DNA of 64,000 bases from Flavobacterium soyae (GTDB lineage: Bacteria > Bacteroidota > Bacteroidia > Flavobacteriales > Flavobacteriaceae): positions 248,001 through 312,000 of the forward strand of contig NZ_JAJQXA010000001.1 of NCBI RefSeq assembly GCF_021245985.1, in the 5' to 3' direction. Made by a program: the position numbers and the translations under genes. Of the stretch, positions 56,173 through 64,000 are shown piece by piece; position 1 is the stretch's first letter; each line of letters begins with the position of its first letter. The notes under the pieces were generated by a model that did no database searches, was not told the origin of the DNA, and worked only from the letters and a program-made list of their open reading frames with translations.

Positions 56173-56379
56173 GCCACAGATTGCACAGATTAACACATAT
56201 TTGTTTGCCACGAATTTCACGAATTGACACAAATTTATCATCCTAAAATAATTCGTGGAAATTAGTGAAATTCGTGGCGAAAGAAAAAATCCTTTTAATC
56301 TGTGTAATCTGTGGCAAGAAAAAAATTAGTGCCAATTCGTGTAATTGCTACGCCAGTTCGCTATCGCTCGAGTCGTGGC
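56173..56379. repeat. Nested palindrome with three modules
   Basis: GCCACAGATT (56173-56182) with AATCTGTGGC (56306-56315), GCCACGAATT (56207-56216) with AATTCGTGGC (56269-56278), then a third module with AATTCGTGTAATTGC and CGCCAGTTCGCTATCGCTCG ending GTCGTGGC (56379). It occupies most of the 226-bp spacer. Confidence 0.8.
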
Positions 56380-56393
56380 AAAAAGATAAAAAT

Positions 56394-57602
56394 ATGATCA
56401 AAAATTTCGACATAATCATCGTTGGCGGAGGCGCTGCAGGTTTTTTTACCGCGATTAATATTGCAGAGAAAAATCCAAAACTGAAAATTGCCATTTTAGA
56501 AAGAGGAAAAGAAGTCCTTTCTAAAGTCCGCGTTTCTGGCGGCGGACGATGCAACGTTACGCACGCTTGTTTTGAGCCAAACGAATTAGTAAAATTTTAT
56601 CCTCGTGGCGAAAAAGAACTTCGAGGGCCTTTTCATCAATTTTGTTCTGGAGACACAATTGAATGGTTCGAAAAACACGGTGTAGAATTAAAAATCGAAG
56701 AAGACGGAAGAATGTTTCCGGTTTCAAATTCATCACAAACGATTATTGATTGTTTCCTTAAAGCAACCGAAAAACTGGGCATAAAAGTATTGACAGGACA
56801 AAGTGTACAATCCATTTTCAAAAAAGAAAATCACTGGAAAATTGATACACAAAGCGACAATTTCGCTGCCGAAAAATTAGTAATGGCAACAGGAAGTAAT
56901 CCTAAAATCTGGCAAATGCTTCAGGAACACGGACACGCAATTGTAAGCCCTGTTCCTTCCCTATTTACTTTCAATATCAAAGATTCCAGAATTAAAGAAT
57001 TACCAGGTGTTGCCGCGCAAGTTACGGTTAATGTAAAAGACACTAAACTAGAATCGACAGGACCTTTACTAATAACGCACTGGGGAATGAGCGGACCAGC
57101 GATCTTAAAACTTTCAGCTTGGGGCGCACGTATTCTGCACGACAAAAATTATCAGTTTACCATTTTTGTGAATTGGTTAAATGATGTTGATTTTGAAGAC
57201 GCCGAAAAAATCCTAAAAGATTTAAAACAAGAACACGCTAAAAAAGCGGTTTCCAAAAAATCTCCTTTCGATTTTCCGAATCGTTTATGGGAGAGTTTAG
57301 TTTTAGCTTCTGGAATTGATTCGGAAACAAAATGGGCAGATCTATCTAAAAATCAATTGCAGAACCTAACTTCACAACTCACAAAAGCCGAATTTAAAGT
57401 CAACGGAAAAAGCACTTTTAAAGAGGAATTTGTAACAGCTGGCGGAATCGATTTGAAGGAAATCAACTTTAAAACAATGGAAAGCAAAATACACGAGAAC
57501 CTTTATTTTGCTGGTGAAATTGTCAATATTGATGCCATAACAGGAGGATTTAATTTTCAGAATGCCTGGACAAGCGGGTTTATTCTGGCTCAAAATATTT
57601 AA
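56394..57602 (+). CDS. FAD-dependent oxidoreductase of the HI0933/BaiN type
   Basis: A 402-residue flavoprotein with an N-terminal Rossmann FAD motif (IIIVGGGAAGFFTAI), the KVRVSGGGRCNVTH signature of the HI0933-like family, VMATGSNPKIW, LLITHWGMSGPAIL and the C-terminal TAGGIDLKEINFKTMESK and GEIVNIDAITGGFNFQNAW. Substrate unknown. The ATG at 56394 was chosen since the 43 open codons upstream lie in the repeat. The HAD gene follows after 6 nt. Confidence 0.92.
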   Translation: MIKNFDIIIVGGGAAGFFTAINIAEKNPKLKIAILERGKEVLSKVRVSGGGRCNVTHACFEPNELVKFYPRGEKELRGPFHQFCSGDTIEWFEKHGVELKIEEDGRMFPVSNSSQTIIDCFLKATEKLGIKVLTGQSVQSIFKKENHWKIDTQSDNFAAEKLVMATGSNPKIWQMLQEHGHAIVSPVPSLFTFNIKDSRIKELPGVAAQVTVNVKDTKLESTGPLLITHWGMSGPAILKLSAWGARILHDKNYQFTIFVNWLNDVDFEDAEKILKDLKQEHAKKAVSKKSPFDFPNRLWESLVLASGIDSETKWADLSKNQLQNLTSQLTKAEFKVNGKSTFKEEFVTAGGIDLKEINFKTMESKIHENLYFAGEIVNIDAITGGFNFQNAWTSGFILAQNI

Positions 57603-57608
57603 TACAAA

Positions 57609-58256
57609 ATGAAATTTAAAGGAATTATTTTCGATTTAGACGGAACGCTTGTAGATTCATTACATGATATCTCAGATGCAATGAATAAAGTGCTTACTGC
57701 TTTAAATTATCCCACACATACTTACGATACTTATCAATATTTTATTGGGAGCGGTTTACGAAATCTAGTTAGCAAAGCTTTACCCGCTGCAAACAGTTCT
57801 GATGATGAAATCGAAAGTTGTTTTGAATGTATGGTTGAAGAATATACTAAAATCTGTACGTTGAAAACAAAACCTTATGACGGAATTGTTGAGTTGTTGG
57901 AAAACCTGACTTCACAAAATATCAAAATGGCTGTTTTCTCGAACAAAGCCGATGAATTAACGAAGAAAATAGCATCAGAAATATTCCCAAATCATTTCGA
58001 TGCGACAGTTGGTTTAAGCACAGAAGCGCTTAAAAAACCAAATCCGTTTGAGGCCTTAGAAATTGGCAAGAAATGGAATTTAAAACCCGAAGAAATCCTT
58101 TTTGTCGGCGATTCTGATATCGATATGCAAACGGCTGTAAACGCAAATATGTTTCCGGTTGGCGTTACTTGGGGTTACAGAACTGAGGAAGAATTGAAAA
58201 ACAGCGGTGCAAAATTGGTTGTCAATAAGGCTTCAGAATTAATTGAGATTTTATAA
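57609..58256 (+). CDS. HAD hydrolase, phosphoglycolate phosphatase-like
   Basis: A 215-residue HAD phosphatase: FDLDGTLVDS (nucleophile Asp and acid/base Asp), cap domain (about 20-90), VFSNKAD, KKPNPFEAL and VGDSDIDMQTA. It resembles Gph (phosphoglycolate phosphatase) but PPi-dependent or other sugar phosphatases are possible. It lies between the flavoprotein gene and a Crp/Fnr regulator, with one base before the latter's ATG. Confidence 0.88.
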   Translation: MKFKGIIFDLDGTLVDSLHDISDAMNKVLTALNYPTHTYDTYQYFIGSGLRNLVSKALPAANSSDDEIESCFECMVEEYTKICTLKTKPYDGIVELLENLTSQNIKMAVFSNKADELTKKIASEIFPNHFDATVGLSTEALKKPNPFEALEIGKKWNLKPEEILFVGDSDIDMQTAVNANMFPVGVTWGYRTEEELKNSGAKLVVNKASELIEIL

Positions 58257-58257
58257 A

Positions 58258-58830
58258 ATGCATCTTTCATTACAAAAACAAATCACAGCAATTGCCTCTT
58301 TTTCTGAAAATGAAATCGGGACAATTGCTTCTTGTTTTGACTATGAAACGTTTAATGCCAAAGAATATCTTTCGTCTATGGGAAAAATCAGCAATAAGAT
58401 TTTCTTTATTGTTGAAGGTTTAGCACGGGTTTATTACTTAAAAGATGGTAAAGAAATTACCACTTATTTAAGTTGTGATGAAGGTTTTATTGCTTCCTAT
58501 TCCAGCTTTATAAATCAATCTACTTCTTTTGAAAATATTCAGTGCATTGAAGATTGCGAAGTGCTTTCGATTACTTTTGAGAAAATGCAATTTCTATATA
58601 ATGAAATCCCGAATTGGGAACGTGTCGGGAGAATTTTAGCGGAGCAGAATTATCTTTGTATGGCAGACAGAATTCTAAAACTTCAAATGATTCCTGCCAA
58701 AGAAAAATACCAGACTTTTTTAGCTTCGGCTCCAGCCAAAATAATTCAGCGCACGCCTTTAATTTATATCGCTTCTTTTATCGGAATTACTCCAGAATCC
58801 TTGAGCAGAATCCGTCAGGACATTTCTTAA
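58258..58830 (+). CDS. Crp/Fnr-family transcriptional regulator
   Basis: A 190-residue regulator with an N-terminal cyclic-nucleotide-type beta-roll (about 20-120, ISNKIFFIVEGLARVYYLKDGKE) and a C-terminal winged helix whose recognition helix is in LIYIASFIGITPESLSRIRQ. No cysteine cluster of the Fnr type is seen. The ATG at 58258 was preferred over the codon at 58243, which lies inside the HAD gene. Many short Crp-like proteins of this kind in Bacteroidota have unknown effectors. Confidence 0.88.
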   Translation: MHLSLQKQITAIASFSENEIGTIASCFDYETFNAKEYLSSMGKISNKIFFIVEGLARVYYLKDGKEITTYLSCDEGFIASYSSFINQSTSFENIQCIEDCEVLSITFEKMQFLYNEIPNWERVGRILAEQNYLCMADRILKLQMIPAKEKYQTFLASAPAKIIQRTPLIYIASFIGITPESLSRIRQDIS

Positions 58831-58891
58831 CATTTATCAAGTGGATTGAAAAACGGAATTCAAATCTTTGTCAAAATAAAATTTGAAAAAG

Positions 58892-59557
58892 ATGAAGAAT
58901 ATCGCCAAAGACGTTTACCACATTCCGTTATTTCCAAGAAATGCCATAAATTGTTATTTGATTGAAGATGTCTTAATTGATGCCGGAATTAGAACTTCTG
59001 CCAATAAAATATTAAAAGTAATAAAAGGCAAATCTATTACCCAACACGTACTAACACACGCACACGCAGATCATCAAGGAAGCAGTAAAGTAATCTGTGA
59101 AACTTTGAACATTCCACTTTTGTGCAGTGAACCTGAAAAAGAATTCGCCGAAAACGGAAATGTAACCACAGAATATCCAAATCCGAATCACGTCATCTCA
59201 AAATTTCAGAAGAATTTCTGGGCTGGAAAAGGGCATTTGGTTTCTCAAACTTTAAAAGAAGGAGATAAAATCGGCGGATTTACAGTTGTTGAAACTCCAG
59301 GGCATTCACGAGGTCATTTGTCGTTTTTCAGAGAGAAAGACGGCATATTAATTGTCGGTGATGCTATGACCAATATGAATTTGCTGACTACAAAAGTTGG
59401 GCTACACAAACCACCTCGTTTATTTACTTCAAACCAAGAAACCAATAGAAAATCCATTCTAAAATTGGCTTCATTACAACCCAAAATATTGTGCTTTGGT
59501 CACGGTTCTGTTCTGTTTGATAAAGGTGAATTGAAGGAATTAGTCAGAAGGTTTTGA
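58892..59557 (+). CDS. MBL-fold metallo-hydrolase
   Basis: A 221-residue metallo-beta-lactamase-fold protein with metal ligands in HAHADHQG, a His in TPGHSRGHLSF, Asp in VGDAMTN and His in CFGHGS. The substrate is not clear; glyoxalase-II-like or thioester hydrolase functions are possible. A TTG at 58883 precedes the ATG at 58892 in frame. It is 61 nt after the Crp-like regulator and may be controlled by it. Confidence 0.88.
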   Translation: MKNIAKDVYHIPLFPRNAINCYLIEDVLIDAGIRTSANKILKVIKGKSITQHVLTHAHADHQGSSKVICETLNIPLLCSEPEKEFAENGNVTTEYPNPNHVISKFQKNFWAGKGHLVSQTLKEGDKIGGFTVVETPGHSRGHLSFFREKDGILIVGDAMTNMNLLTTKVGLHKPPRLFTSNQETNRKSILKLASLQPKILCFGHGSVLFDKGELKELVRRF

Positions 59558-59585
59558 TTTAGTTTTTTAAACCTGAAATCAAAAA

Positions 59586-60062
59586 CTATTTATTCAGCCA
59601 CCAAATACTCGCATTTAAAACCGTTGCAAATCCAACCCATGCTAAATACGGAATCAATAAATAACCTGAAATTTTATTTATTCTGGTAAATTTTAAATAA
59701 GTTTCGTAAATCATCAGCCATAAAAGAATTATTTCTATTAAAGCTAAAAGCGGATTTTTTAATCCGAAGAATAAATACGACCAAATCGCATTTAAGGTTA
59801 ATTGAATCAAAAAGAAAAGAAGTGCCGTTTTTACTTTTTCGGTTTGTTCTTTTATTTTATTCCAAACCAGCGCTGCCGCAATGGCCATAAAAATATAAAG
59901 CGTAGTCCAAACGGGCATAAAAATCCAATTTGGCGGATTAAAAACAGGTTTCGCAATTGTTGGATACCAGCTTTCTACACTCGGTCTTGTTACCACACTT
60001 GCAGAATATCCTACTGCTAAACAAATAATTAAAGCTATAATGATTTTTACCGTCTTGTTCAT
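59586..60062 (-). CDS. tspO: TspO/MBR family membrane protein
   Basis: A 158-residue five-helix membrane protein of the tryptophan-rich sensory protein family. Characteristic: WYPTIAKPVFNPPNWIFMPVWTTLY (read as segments), WNKIKEQ, NAIWSYLFFGLKNPLLALIE, and a final ASIWWLNK. Such proteins bind porphyrins or cholesterol-like ligands. The ATG at 60062 gives the usual length; an earlier codon at 60083 would add seven polar residues. It is convergent with the MBL gene. Confidence 0.95.
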   Translation of the reverse strand: MNKTVKIIIALIICLAVGYSASVVTRPSVESWYPTIAKPVFNPPNWIFMPVWTTLYIFMAIAAALVWNKIKEQTEKVKTALLFFLIQLTLNAIWSYLFFGLKNPLLALIEIILLWLMIYETYLKFTRINKISGYLLIPYLAWVGFATVLNASIWWLNK

Positions 60063-60106
60063 TTTATCAAATTTTGTATCCAAAAATAGTCAAAAGATAT
60101 TTGGAA

Positions 60107-60173
60107 ACCATATAAGTCATATAAGTTCATTTTAGCAAAGCTTGCTTATAATTTCTTATATAACTTATATGGT
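60107..60173. repeat. Long hairpin with ACCATATAAG arms
   Basis: Nineteen-nt arms (60107-60125 and 60155-60173) match in 18 positions around a 29-nt loop that itself has AGCAA/TTGCT. It lies between divergent tspO and mvaD, just before the mvaD -7 element. Confidence 0.75.
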
Positions 60174-60189
60174 GAAATATTTTAAAAAC

Positions 60190-60197
60190 TATCTTTG
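60190..60197 (+). promoter_or_regulatory. Promoter -7 element of mvaD
   Basis: TATCTTTG, 16 nt before the ATG at 60214. It decides against the longer open frame from 60142. Confidence 0.6.
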
Positions 60198-60213
60198 CCA
60201 AAATTTATATTTC

Positions 60214-61317
60214 ATGTTTACAGCAGCTGATTTTATTCCAAATAAATATACTTCAACAATCGAAAACGGAAACTTTGAATGGAGCGCTCCCAGCAATATT
60301 GCATTAGTTAAATATTGGGGGAAAAAAGACAATCAAATTCCAGCAAATCCTTCAGTAAGTTTTACTTTGAATAATTGTAAAACGATTACGAAATTAGGGT
60401 TTTCGAAGAAAAGCATTTCGACTTCGCTCAATGTGACAAATGATGGCTTTTCTTTTGATTTACTTTTTGAAGGAAAACCAAAAGAAGACTTTAAACCAAA
60501 GATTCAGAAGTTTTTAGAAAGAGTTGAAGTTTATCTGCCGTTTTTAAAAGATTATCATTTTACGATTGATACACAGAATACATTTCCGCACAGTTCCGGA
60601 ATTGCATCTTCGGCTTCTGGAATGGCTGCTTTGGCAATGAATTTTATGAGTTTAGAAAGAAAACTAAACCCAGAAATGACAGAGGATTATTTCTATCAAA
60701 AAGCTTCATTTTTGGCTCGTTTAGGTTCAGGAAGTGCCTGCCGAAGTGTAAAAGGAAATGTTGTTGTTTGGGGAAATCAGGCAAATATTCAAGGAAGCAC
60801 TGATTTATTTGGAGTTGAATTTCCGTATACGATTCATGAGAATTTCAAAAATTATCAGGATACAATTTTATTAGTTGATAAAGGTGAAAAACAAGTTTCG
60901 AGTACTGTTGGACATGATTTAATGCACAATCATCCTTATGCCAAAAGACGTTTTGCTCAGGCACACGAAAATCTTGATAAATTAATTGCCATTTTTGAAA
61001 ACGGAAATTTAGACGAATTCATTAAAGTTGTAGAAAGTGAAGCATTGACTTTACACGCAATGATGATGACATCAATTCCATATTTTATTTTGATGAAACC
61101 AAACACGCTGGAAATCATAAATGCGATCTGGAAATTTAGGCAAGAAACCCAAATTCCAGTATGTTTTACCCTTGATGCCGGAGCAAATGTGCATGTCCTT
61201 TATCCCGAAAACGTTAGCGAAAAAGTATTACAATTTATTCAGGACAAATTAGTTGTATTTTGTCAGAATAGTCAATACATTTGCGACAAAATTGGACACG
61301 GTGCGATTGCATTATAA
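60214..61317 (+). CDS. mvaD: Mevalonate diphosphate decarboxylase
   Basis: A 367-residue GHMP-superfamily enzyme converting mevalonate diphosphate to isopentenyl diphosphate with ATP. Motifs: APSNIALVKYWGKKD at the N-terminus, the ATP loop SSGIASSASGMAALA, GSGSACRSVKG, and the catalytic Asp321 in TLDAGANVHVL. The last step of the pathway begun at 22.6 kb. It is followed by an unrelated toxin-antitoxin pair and then mevalonate kinase. Confidence 0.95.
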   Translation: MFTAADFIPNKYTSTIENGNFEWSAPSNIALVKYWGKKDNQIPANPSVSFTLNNCKTITKLGFSKKSISTSLNVTNDGFSFDLLFEGKPKEDFKPKIQKFLERVEVYLPFLKDYHFTIDTQNTFPHSSGIASSASGMAALAMNFMSLERKLNPEMTEDYFYQKASFLARLGSGSACRSVKGNVVVWGNQANIQGSTDLFGVEFPYTIHENFKNYQDTILLVDKGEKQVSSTVGHDLMHNHPYAKRRFAQAHENLDKLIAIFENGNLDEFIKVVESEALTLHAMMMTSIPYFILMKPNTLEIINAIWKFRQETQIPVCFTLDAGANVHVLYPENVSEKVLQFIQDKLVVFCQNSQYICDKIGHGAIAL

Positions 61318-61348
61318 TTTTCCGTATCTTTAGTTTAAATTTTTGGTT

Positions 61349-61567
61349 ATGGATATTCAATTAGAAAAACGCGAAGCGATGGAGATGTTGAAAAAAACTG
61401 ATGATCCTTCAATCATTATGGCAGTTGCGAAATTGCTTAGAAAAAATAAAAAAGATTGGTGGGACGATTTGACTGATCAACAAAAAGAGGATATAGCTCA
61501 AAGTGAATTAGAATTTGAAAGAGGAGAATTTACGAGCTATGAGGATGTGATGAAAAAATACAAATAA
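61349..61567 (+). CDS. Probable antitoxin of a type II pair
   Basis: A 72-residue acidic protein. The C-terminal half, WWDDLTDQQKEDIAQSELE...SYEDVMKKYK, is typical for the small antitoxins that precede RelE/ParE-type toxins in Bacteroidota; the N-terminal helix (MDIQLEKREAMEMLKK) may carry DNA binding or dimerisation. It overlaps the toxin gene by one base (TAATG). A TTG at 61343 would add two residues. Confidence 0.82.
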   Translation: MDIQLEKREAMEMLKKTDDPSIIMAVAKLLRKNKKDWWDDLTDQQKEDIAQSELEFERGEFTSYEDVMKKYK

Positions 61568-61860
61568 TGAATCTTAAAGTAAGTTTTTCAAAAACAGCGG
61601 AGAAAAATTTAGATTCAGTTTTAATGTTCATTGAAGCAAGATGGTCTGAAAAATCAAAAAAGATGTTTATTATCAAATTTGAAAAAGCAATTTCAATAAT
61701 GGTGATGAATCCAGAAATTTTTCCAAAATCATCCATAAACAAGAAATACCGAAAATGTGTTATAACAAAACAATCAAGTTTATTGTATAGTTTTAGCGCA
61801 AATGAAATTAGAATTCATAATATTTTCGACACTAGGCAAAACCCAAATAAAATTAAGTAA
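61567..61860 (+). CDS. RelE/ParE-family toxin
   Basis: A 97-residue basic protein of the RelE/ParE fold: VSFSKTAEKNLDSVLMFIEARWSEKSKKMF, then PEIFPKSSINKKYRKCVITKQSSLLYSF and IRIHNIFDTRQNPNKIK. ParE toxins act on gyrase and RelE toxins on ribosome-bound mRNA; the subfamily cannot be told here. Overlap with the antitoxin by one base suggests coupled translation. It interrupts the mevalonate run, with 15 nt to the kinase gene. Confidence 0.88.
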   Translation: MNLKVSFSKTAEKNLDSVLMFIEARWSEKSKKMFIIKFEKAISIMVMNPEIFPKSSINKKYRKCVITKQSSLLYSFSANEIRIHNIFDTRQNPNKIK

Positions 61861-61875
61861 GACATAAAATAAATC

Positions 61876-62814
61876 ATGAAAGGACCCTTATTTTACTCAA
61901 AAATATTACTCTTTGGAGAATACGGAATTATTCGCGACTCTAAAGGACTTTCTATTCCTTATAATTTTTATAATGGTGCTTTAAAGAAGTCTGAAGAGCC
62001 TTCGGCAGAAGCAATTGTATCAAACAAAAGCTTAAAAAGCTTTGCTTCTTATCTTGAAGTCTTACAGACACAGCAGTCAGAATTGGTTACGTTTGATTTA
62101 GCTGCTCTTAAAAATGATGTCGAAACCGGAATGTATTTCGATTCAAGTATCCCGCAAGGATACGGAGTTGGAAGCAGCGGCGCGCTTGTGGCAGCTATTT
62201 ATGACAAATATGCAAATAATAAAATCACGGTTTTAGAGAATTTAACACGTGAAAAACTATTACAGTTAAAGAATATATTTTCTCAAATGGAGAGTTTTTT
62301 CCACGGAAAAAGTTCTGGTTTAGATCCGTTAAACAGCTATTTGAGTATCCCGATTTTAATTAATTCTAAAGATAATATTGAAGCAACCGGAATTCCGACG
62401 CAGAGTTTTGACGGAAAAGGTGCTGTATTTTTATTAGACTCTGGAATTGTTGGTGAAACCGCTCCAATGGTTAACATTTTCATGGAAAACCTAAAAGATA
62501 AAGGTTTCCGTACTATGCTTAAAAACCAATTCGTAAAATATACTGACGCATGTGTAGAAAACTTTTTACATGGCGACATGAAGTCTTTGTTTACCAATAC
62601 TAAAAAACTTTCAAAAGTAGTTTTAAACAATTTTAAACCAATGATTCCGGAACAATTTCATGGAATATGGCAAAATGGAATTGACACAAACGATTATTAC
62701 TTAAAACTTTGTGGTTCTGGCGGAGGTGGTTATATCCTTGGCTTTACTGAAGACTTGGAACGTGCAAAAGCCTCATTAAAAGATTATAAACTGGAAGTAG
62801 TTTATCAGTTTTAA
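61876..62814 (+). CDS. Mevalonate kinase (GHMP family)
   Basis: A 312-residue GHMP kinase: KILLFGEYGIIRDSKGLSIP (N-terminal strand), ATP loop GYGVGSSGALVAAIYDKY, HGKSSGLDPLNSYL with a catalytic Asp, and CGSGGGGYILGF. It would make mevalonate-5-phosphate. Named as mevalonate kinase from similarity and from the presence of mvaD and a GYDIA kinase elsewhere in the window. Confidence 0.9.
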   Translation: MKGPLFYSKILLFGEYGIIRDSKGLSIPYNFYNGALKKSEEPSAEAIVSNKSLKSFASYLEVLQTQQSELVTFDLAALKNDVETGMYFDSSIPQGYGVGSSGALVAAIYDKYANNKITVLENLTREKLLQLKNIFSQMESFFHGKSSGLDPLNSYLSIPILINSKDNIEATGIPTQSFDGKGAVFLLDSGIVGETAPMVNIFMENLKDKGFRTMLKNQFVKYTDACVENFLHGDMKSLFTNTKKLSKVVLNNFKPMIPEQFHGIWQNGIDTNDYYLKLCGSGGGGYILGFTEDLERAKASLKDYKLEVVYQF

Positions 62815-62879
62815 CTCTTAAAAACTAAGGTTATTTGAGTATATTTTCATAAGTTTTAAATCCTAAAAAGTTACTTATT

Positions 62880-63470
62880 ATGAAAAGTGTTTTAAGAATA
62901 ATCAAAGCAACTTTTTTAGGAGGAATTCTATTTTTAGCACCTTTAGTCGTACTGCTTATTATTCTTGAAAAAGGATACGGCATAATTCAAAAAATCACAC
63001 TTCCGCTTGTAAATTTCCTTCCAAGAGTACACGTTTTAGGAATTGCACTTCAGGAACTTGTTGGAACCATAATCTTAATTCTTATTTGTTTTACAGCGGG
63101 TTTACTAGCCAGAACTGCCGGTGCAAAAAAAATAATCCAAAAATTAGAAAATGGCATTTTAAGTTTTGTTCCCGGATATTCATTTATGAAAAACATGAAT
63201 GAAAATATTATGGGACTTGAATCTAAACAAGATTTAAAAGTCATTTTAGTTCCTACAGATGCAGGCTGGCAATTTGCTTTTTTAATAGAACAAATAAATG
63301 AAAACAATTTTACTGTTTTTATTCCCAATGCGCCAAATCCGTGGAGTGGTTCTGTTTGTTTTGTAGAAAAAAAAGACATTAAAGAAATTAATATAACACA
63401 AAAAGAAGCGTTGGCCTGCATTCGAAAACTAGGTTATGGCTCTAAAGAATTGTTAAAAAACAGACTCTAA
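62880..63470 (+). CDS. DUF502-family membrane protein
   Basis: A 196-residue protein with two membrane segments (about 9-30 and 52-75) and a soluble C-terminal domain (about 90-190, SFVPGYSFMKNMNENIMGLESKQDLKVILVPTDAG, FVFIPNAPNPWSGSVCFVEKKDI). The first helix starts ATFLGGILFLAPLVVLLII, the form typical of DUF502. Function not known. It is 65 nt after mevalonate kinase on the same strand. Confidence 0.85.
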   Translation: MKSVLRIIKATFLGGILFLAPLVVLLIILEKGYGIIQKITLPLVNFLPRVHVLGIALQELVGTIILILICFTAGLLARTAGAKKIIQKLENGILSFVPGYSFMKNMNENIMGLESKQDLKVILVPTDAGWQFAFLIEQINENNFTVFIPNAPNPWSGSVCFVEKKDIKEINITQKEALACIRKLGYGSKELLKNRL

Positions 63471-63531
63471 ATTTCAGGTTTAAAAAATATCCTTTAACTT
63501 CCCTTAATCTAATCCAACACCACAATAATTT

Positions 63532-64000
63532 ATGTTAAGCAGACAGCACAAACTTTTAGTAATGAAAATTGTTAGTTTGTTTTCTGTGGTACGCGGTTAC
63601 AACATTCCTATTATTGTTTTAGCACAATATTTATCGGCAATTTTTATTCTGGCTCCAGAAAAAAGAGCGTTGGATATCTTGCTGGATTTTTATTTGTTTT
63701 TGATTGTATTTGCTTCGGCGGTTACGATTGCTTCGGGTTATATTATCAATAATTTTTACGATAGTCAGAAAGATTTAATCAATCGACCTAATAAATCTAT
63801 GTTGGATCGATTGGTGAGTCAGAAAACAAAACTGACGGTTTATTTTAGTTTGAATTTCTTAGCGGTTTTAATGGCTTCGATTGTTTCATGGCGCGCTTTT
63901 TTATTCTTTTCGGCTTATATTTTCCTGATTTGGTTTTACTCACATAAAATAAAAAAGTATCCAATTGTGGGAAATTTAACGGCTGCTTTTATGGCTGTAA
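63532..64000 (+). CDS. UbiA prenyltransferase, N-terminal part (3' end outside window)
   Basis: The frame is open from ATG 63532 to the window edge (156 codons). The product is a polytopic membrane protein with the prenyl-diphosphate-binding motif NNFYDSQKDLINRPNK (about 83-98) of the UbiA superfamily. The downstream position after mevalonate kinase fits a geranylgeranylglycerol-phosphate or quinone-type prenyltransferase; the exact acceptor cannot be read. A later in-frame ATG at 63562 is a weaker start candidate. Confidence 0.85.
   Translation, partial: MLSRQHKLLVMKIVSLFSVVRGYNIPIIVLAQYLSAIFILAPEKRALDILLDFYLFLIVFASAVTIASGYIINNFYDSQKDLINRPNKSMLDRLVSQKTKLTVYFSLNFLAVLMASIVSWRAFLFFSAYIFLIWFYSHKIKKYPIVGNLTAAFMAV

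Noticed and set aside
53424..56379. CRISPR-like arrangement of repeats
   Set aside because: The repeats are inverted and nested, with no regular spacers and no cas genes.
56265..56393. 43-codon extension of the flavoprotein
   Set aside because: It is coded by the nested repeat; the FAD motif family start is at 56394.
60142..60213. Extension of mvaD
   Set aside because: It starts inside the hairpin repeat and ahead of the promoter -7 element.

Overview
The window looks like a chromosomal segment of a Flavobacterium-type bacterium (Bacteroidota). The evidence is very AT-rich DNA, promoters of the TAnnTTTG type, a short primary sigma factor without region 1.1, a SusC/SusD pair, a protein with a type IX secretion sorting domain, and mevalonate-pathway genes. 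I see no phage, plasmid, CRISPR array or intact transposon.

Layout. 1-5.1 kb (+): the end of a TonB-dependent receptor, two tandem DUF4249-type lipoproteins, and a protein combining a macroglobulin-like domain with a receptor-plug-like domain; this may be a poorly characterised outer-membrane unit. 5.2-15.2 kb: rpoD, rpe, a lipoprotein nuclease, prc, then surE / small membrane protein / lpxB / NlpC-P60 / comEC. 15.2-22.5 kb (-): dipeptidyl peptidase IV, two POT peptide transporters and three thioredoxin-fold proteins, two of which have lost CxxC. 22.6-25 kb: HMG-CoA reductase and a GYDIA-type GHMP kinase. 25-32 kb (-): an envelope cluster (coaX, a barrel protein, lptC, a small membrane protein, a CNNM/CBS protein, a PpiD-like chaperone), divergent from tRNA-Phe. 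32.2-33 kb: a gene-free, repeat-built region with a copy of the tRNA 3' end and a nested palindrome of about 330 bp. 33-34.8 kb: an MFS symporter and a small membrane protein.

34.9-55.3 kb is a complete starch/maltodextrin locus. The minus-strand arm (SusC, SusD, SusE-like protein, T9SS-sorted GH13 amylase) diverges from a LacI-type regulator. On the plus strand follow an MFS maltose-type transporter, beta-phosphoglucomutase, GH65 phosphorylase, GH97 alpha-glucosidase and two further GH13 enzymes. Starch would be cut outside and at the cell surface, passed through SusCD, trimmed in the periplasm, and maltose split by phosphate in the cytoplasm to glucose and beta-glucose-1-phosphate, which PgmB feeds into glycolysis.

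55.5-64 kb: a glycerophosphodiesterase, a flavoprotein, a HAD phosphatase, a Crp/Fnr regulator, an MBL hydrolase, TspO, then mvaD, a RelE/ParE-type toxin-antitoxin pair, mevalonate kinase, a DUF502 protein and the start of a UbiA prenyltransferase. With the genes at 22.6-25 kb this gives four mevalonate-pathway enzymes at two loci.

The most unusual non-coding content is several families of modular palindromic intergenic repeats (near 6.1-6.4, 32.2-32.9, 51.4, 53.4, 55.3, 56.2 and 60.1 kb). Assignments rest on reading motifs and context; no database search was run.
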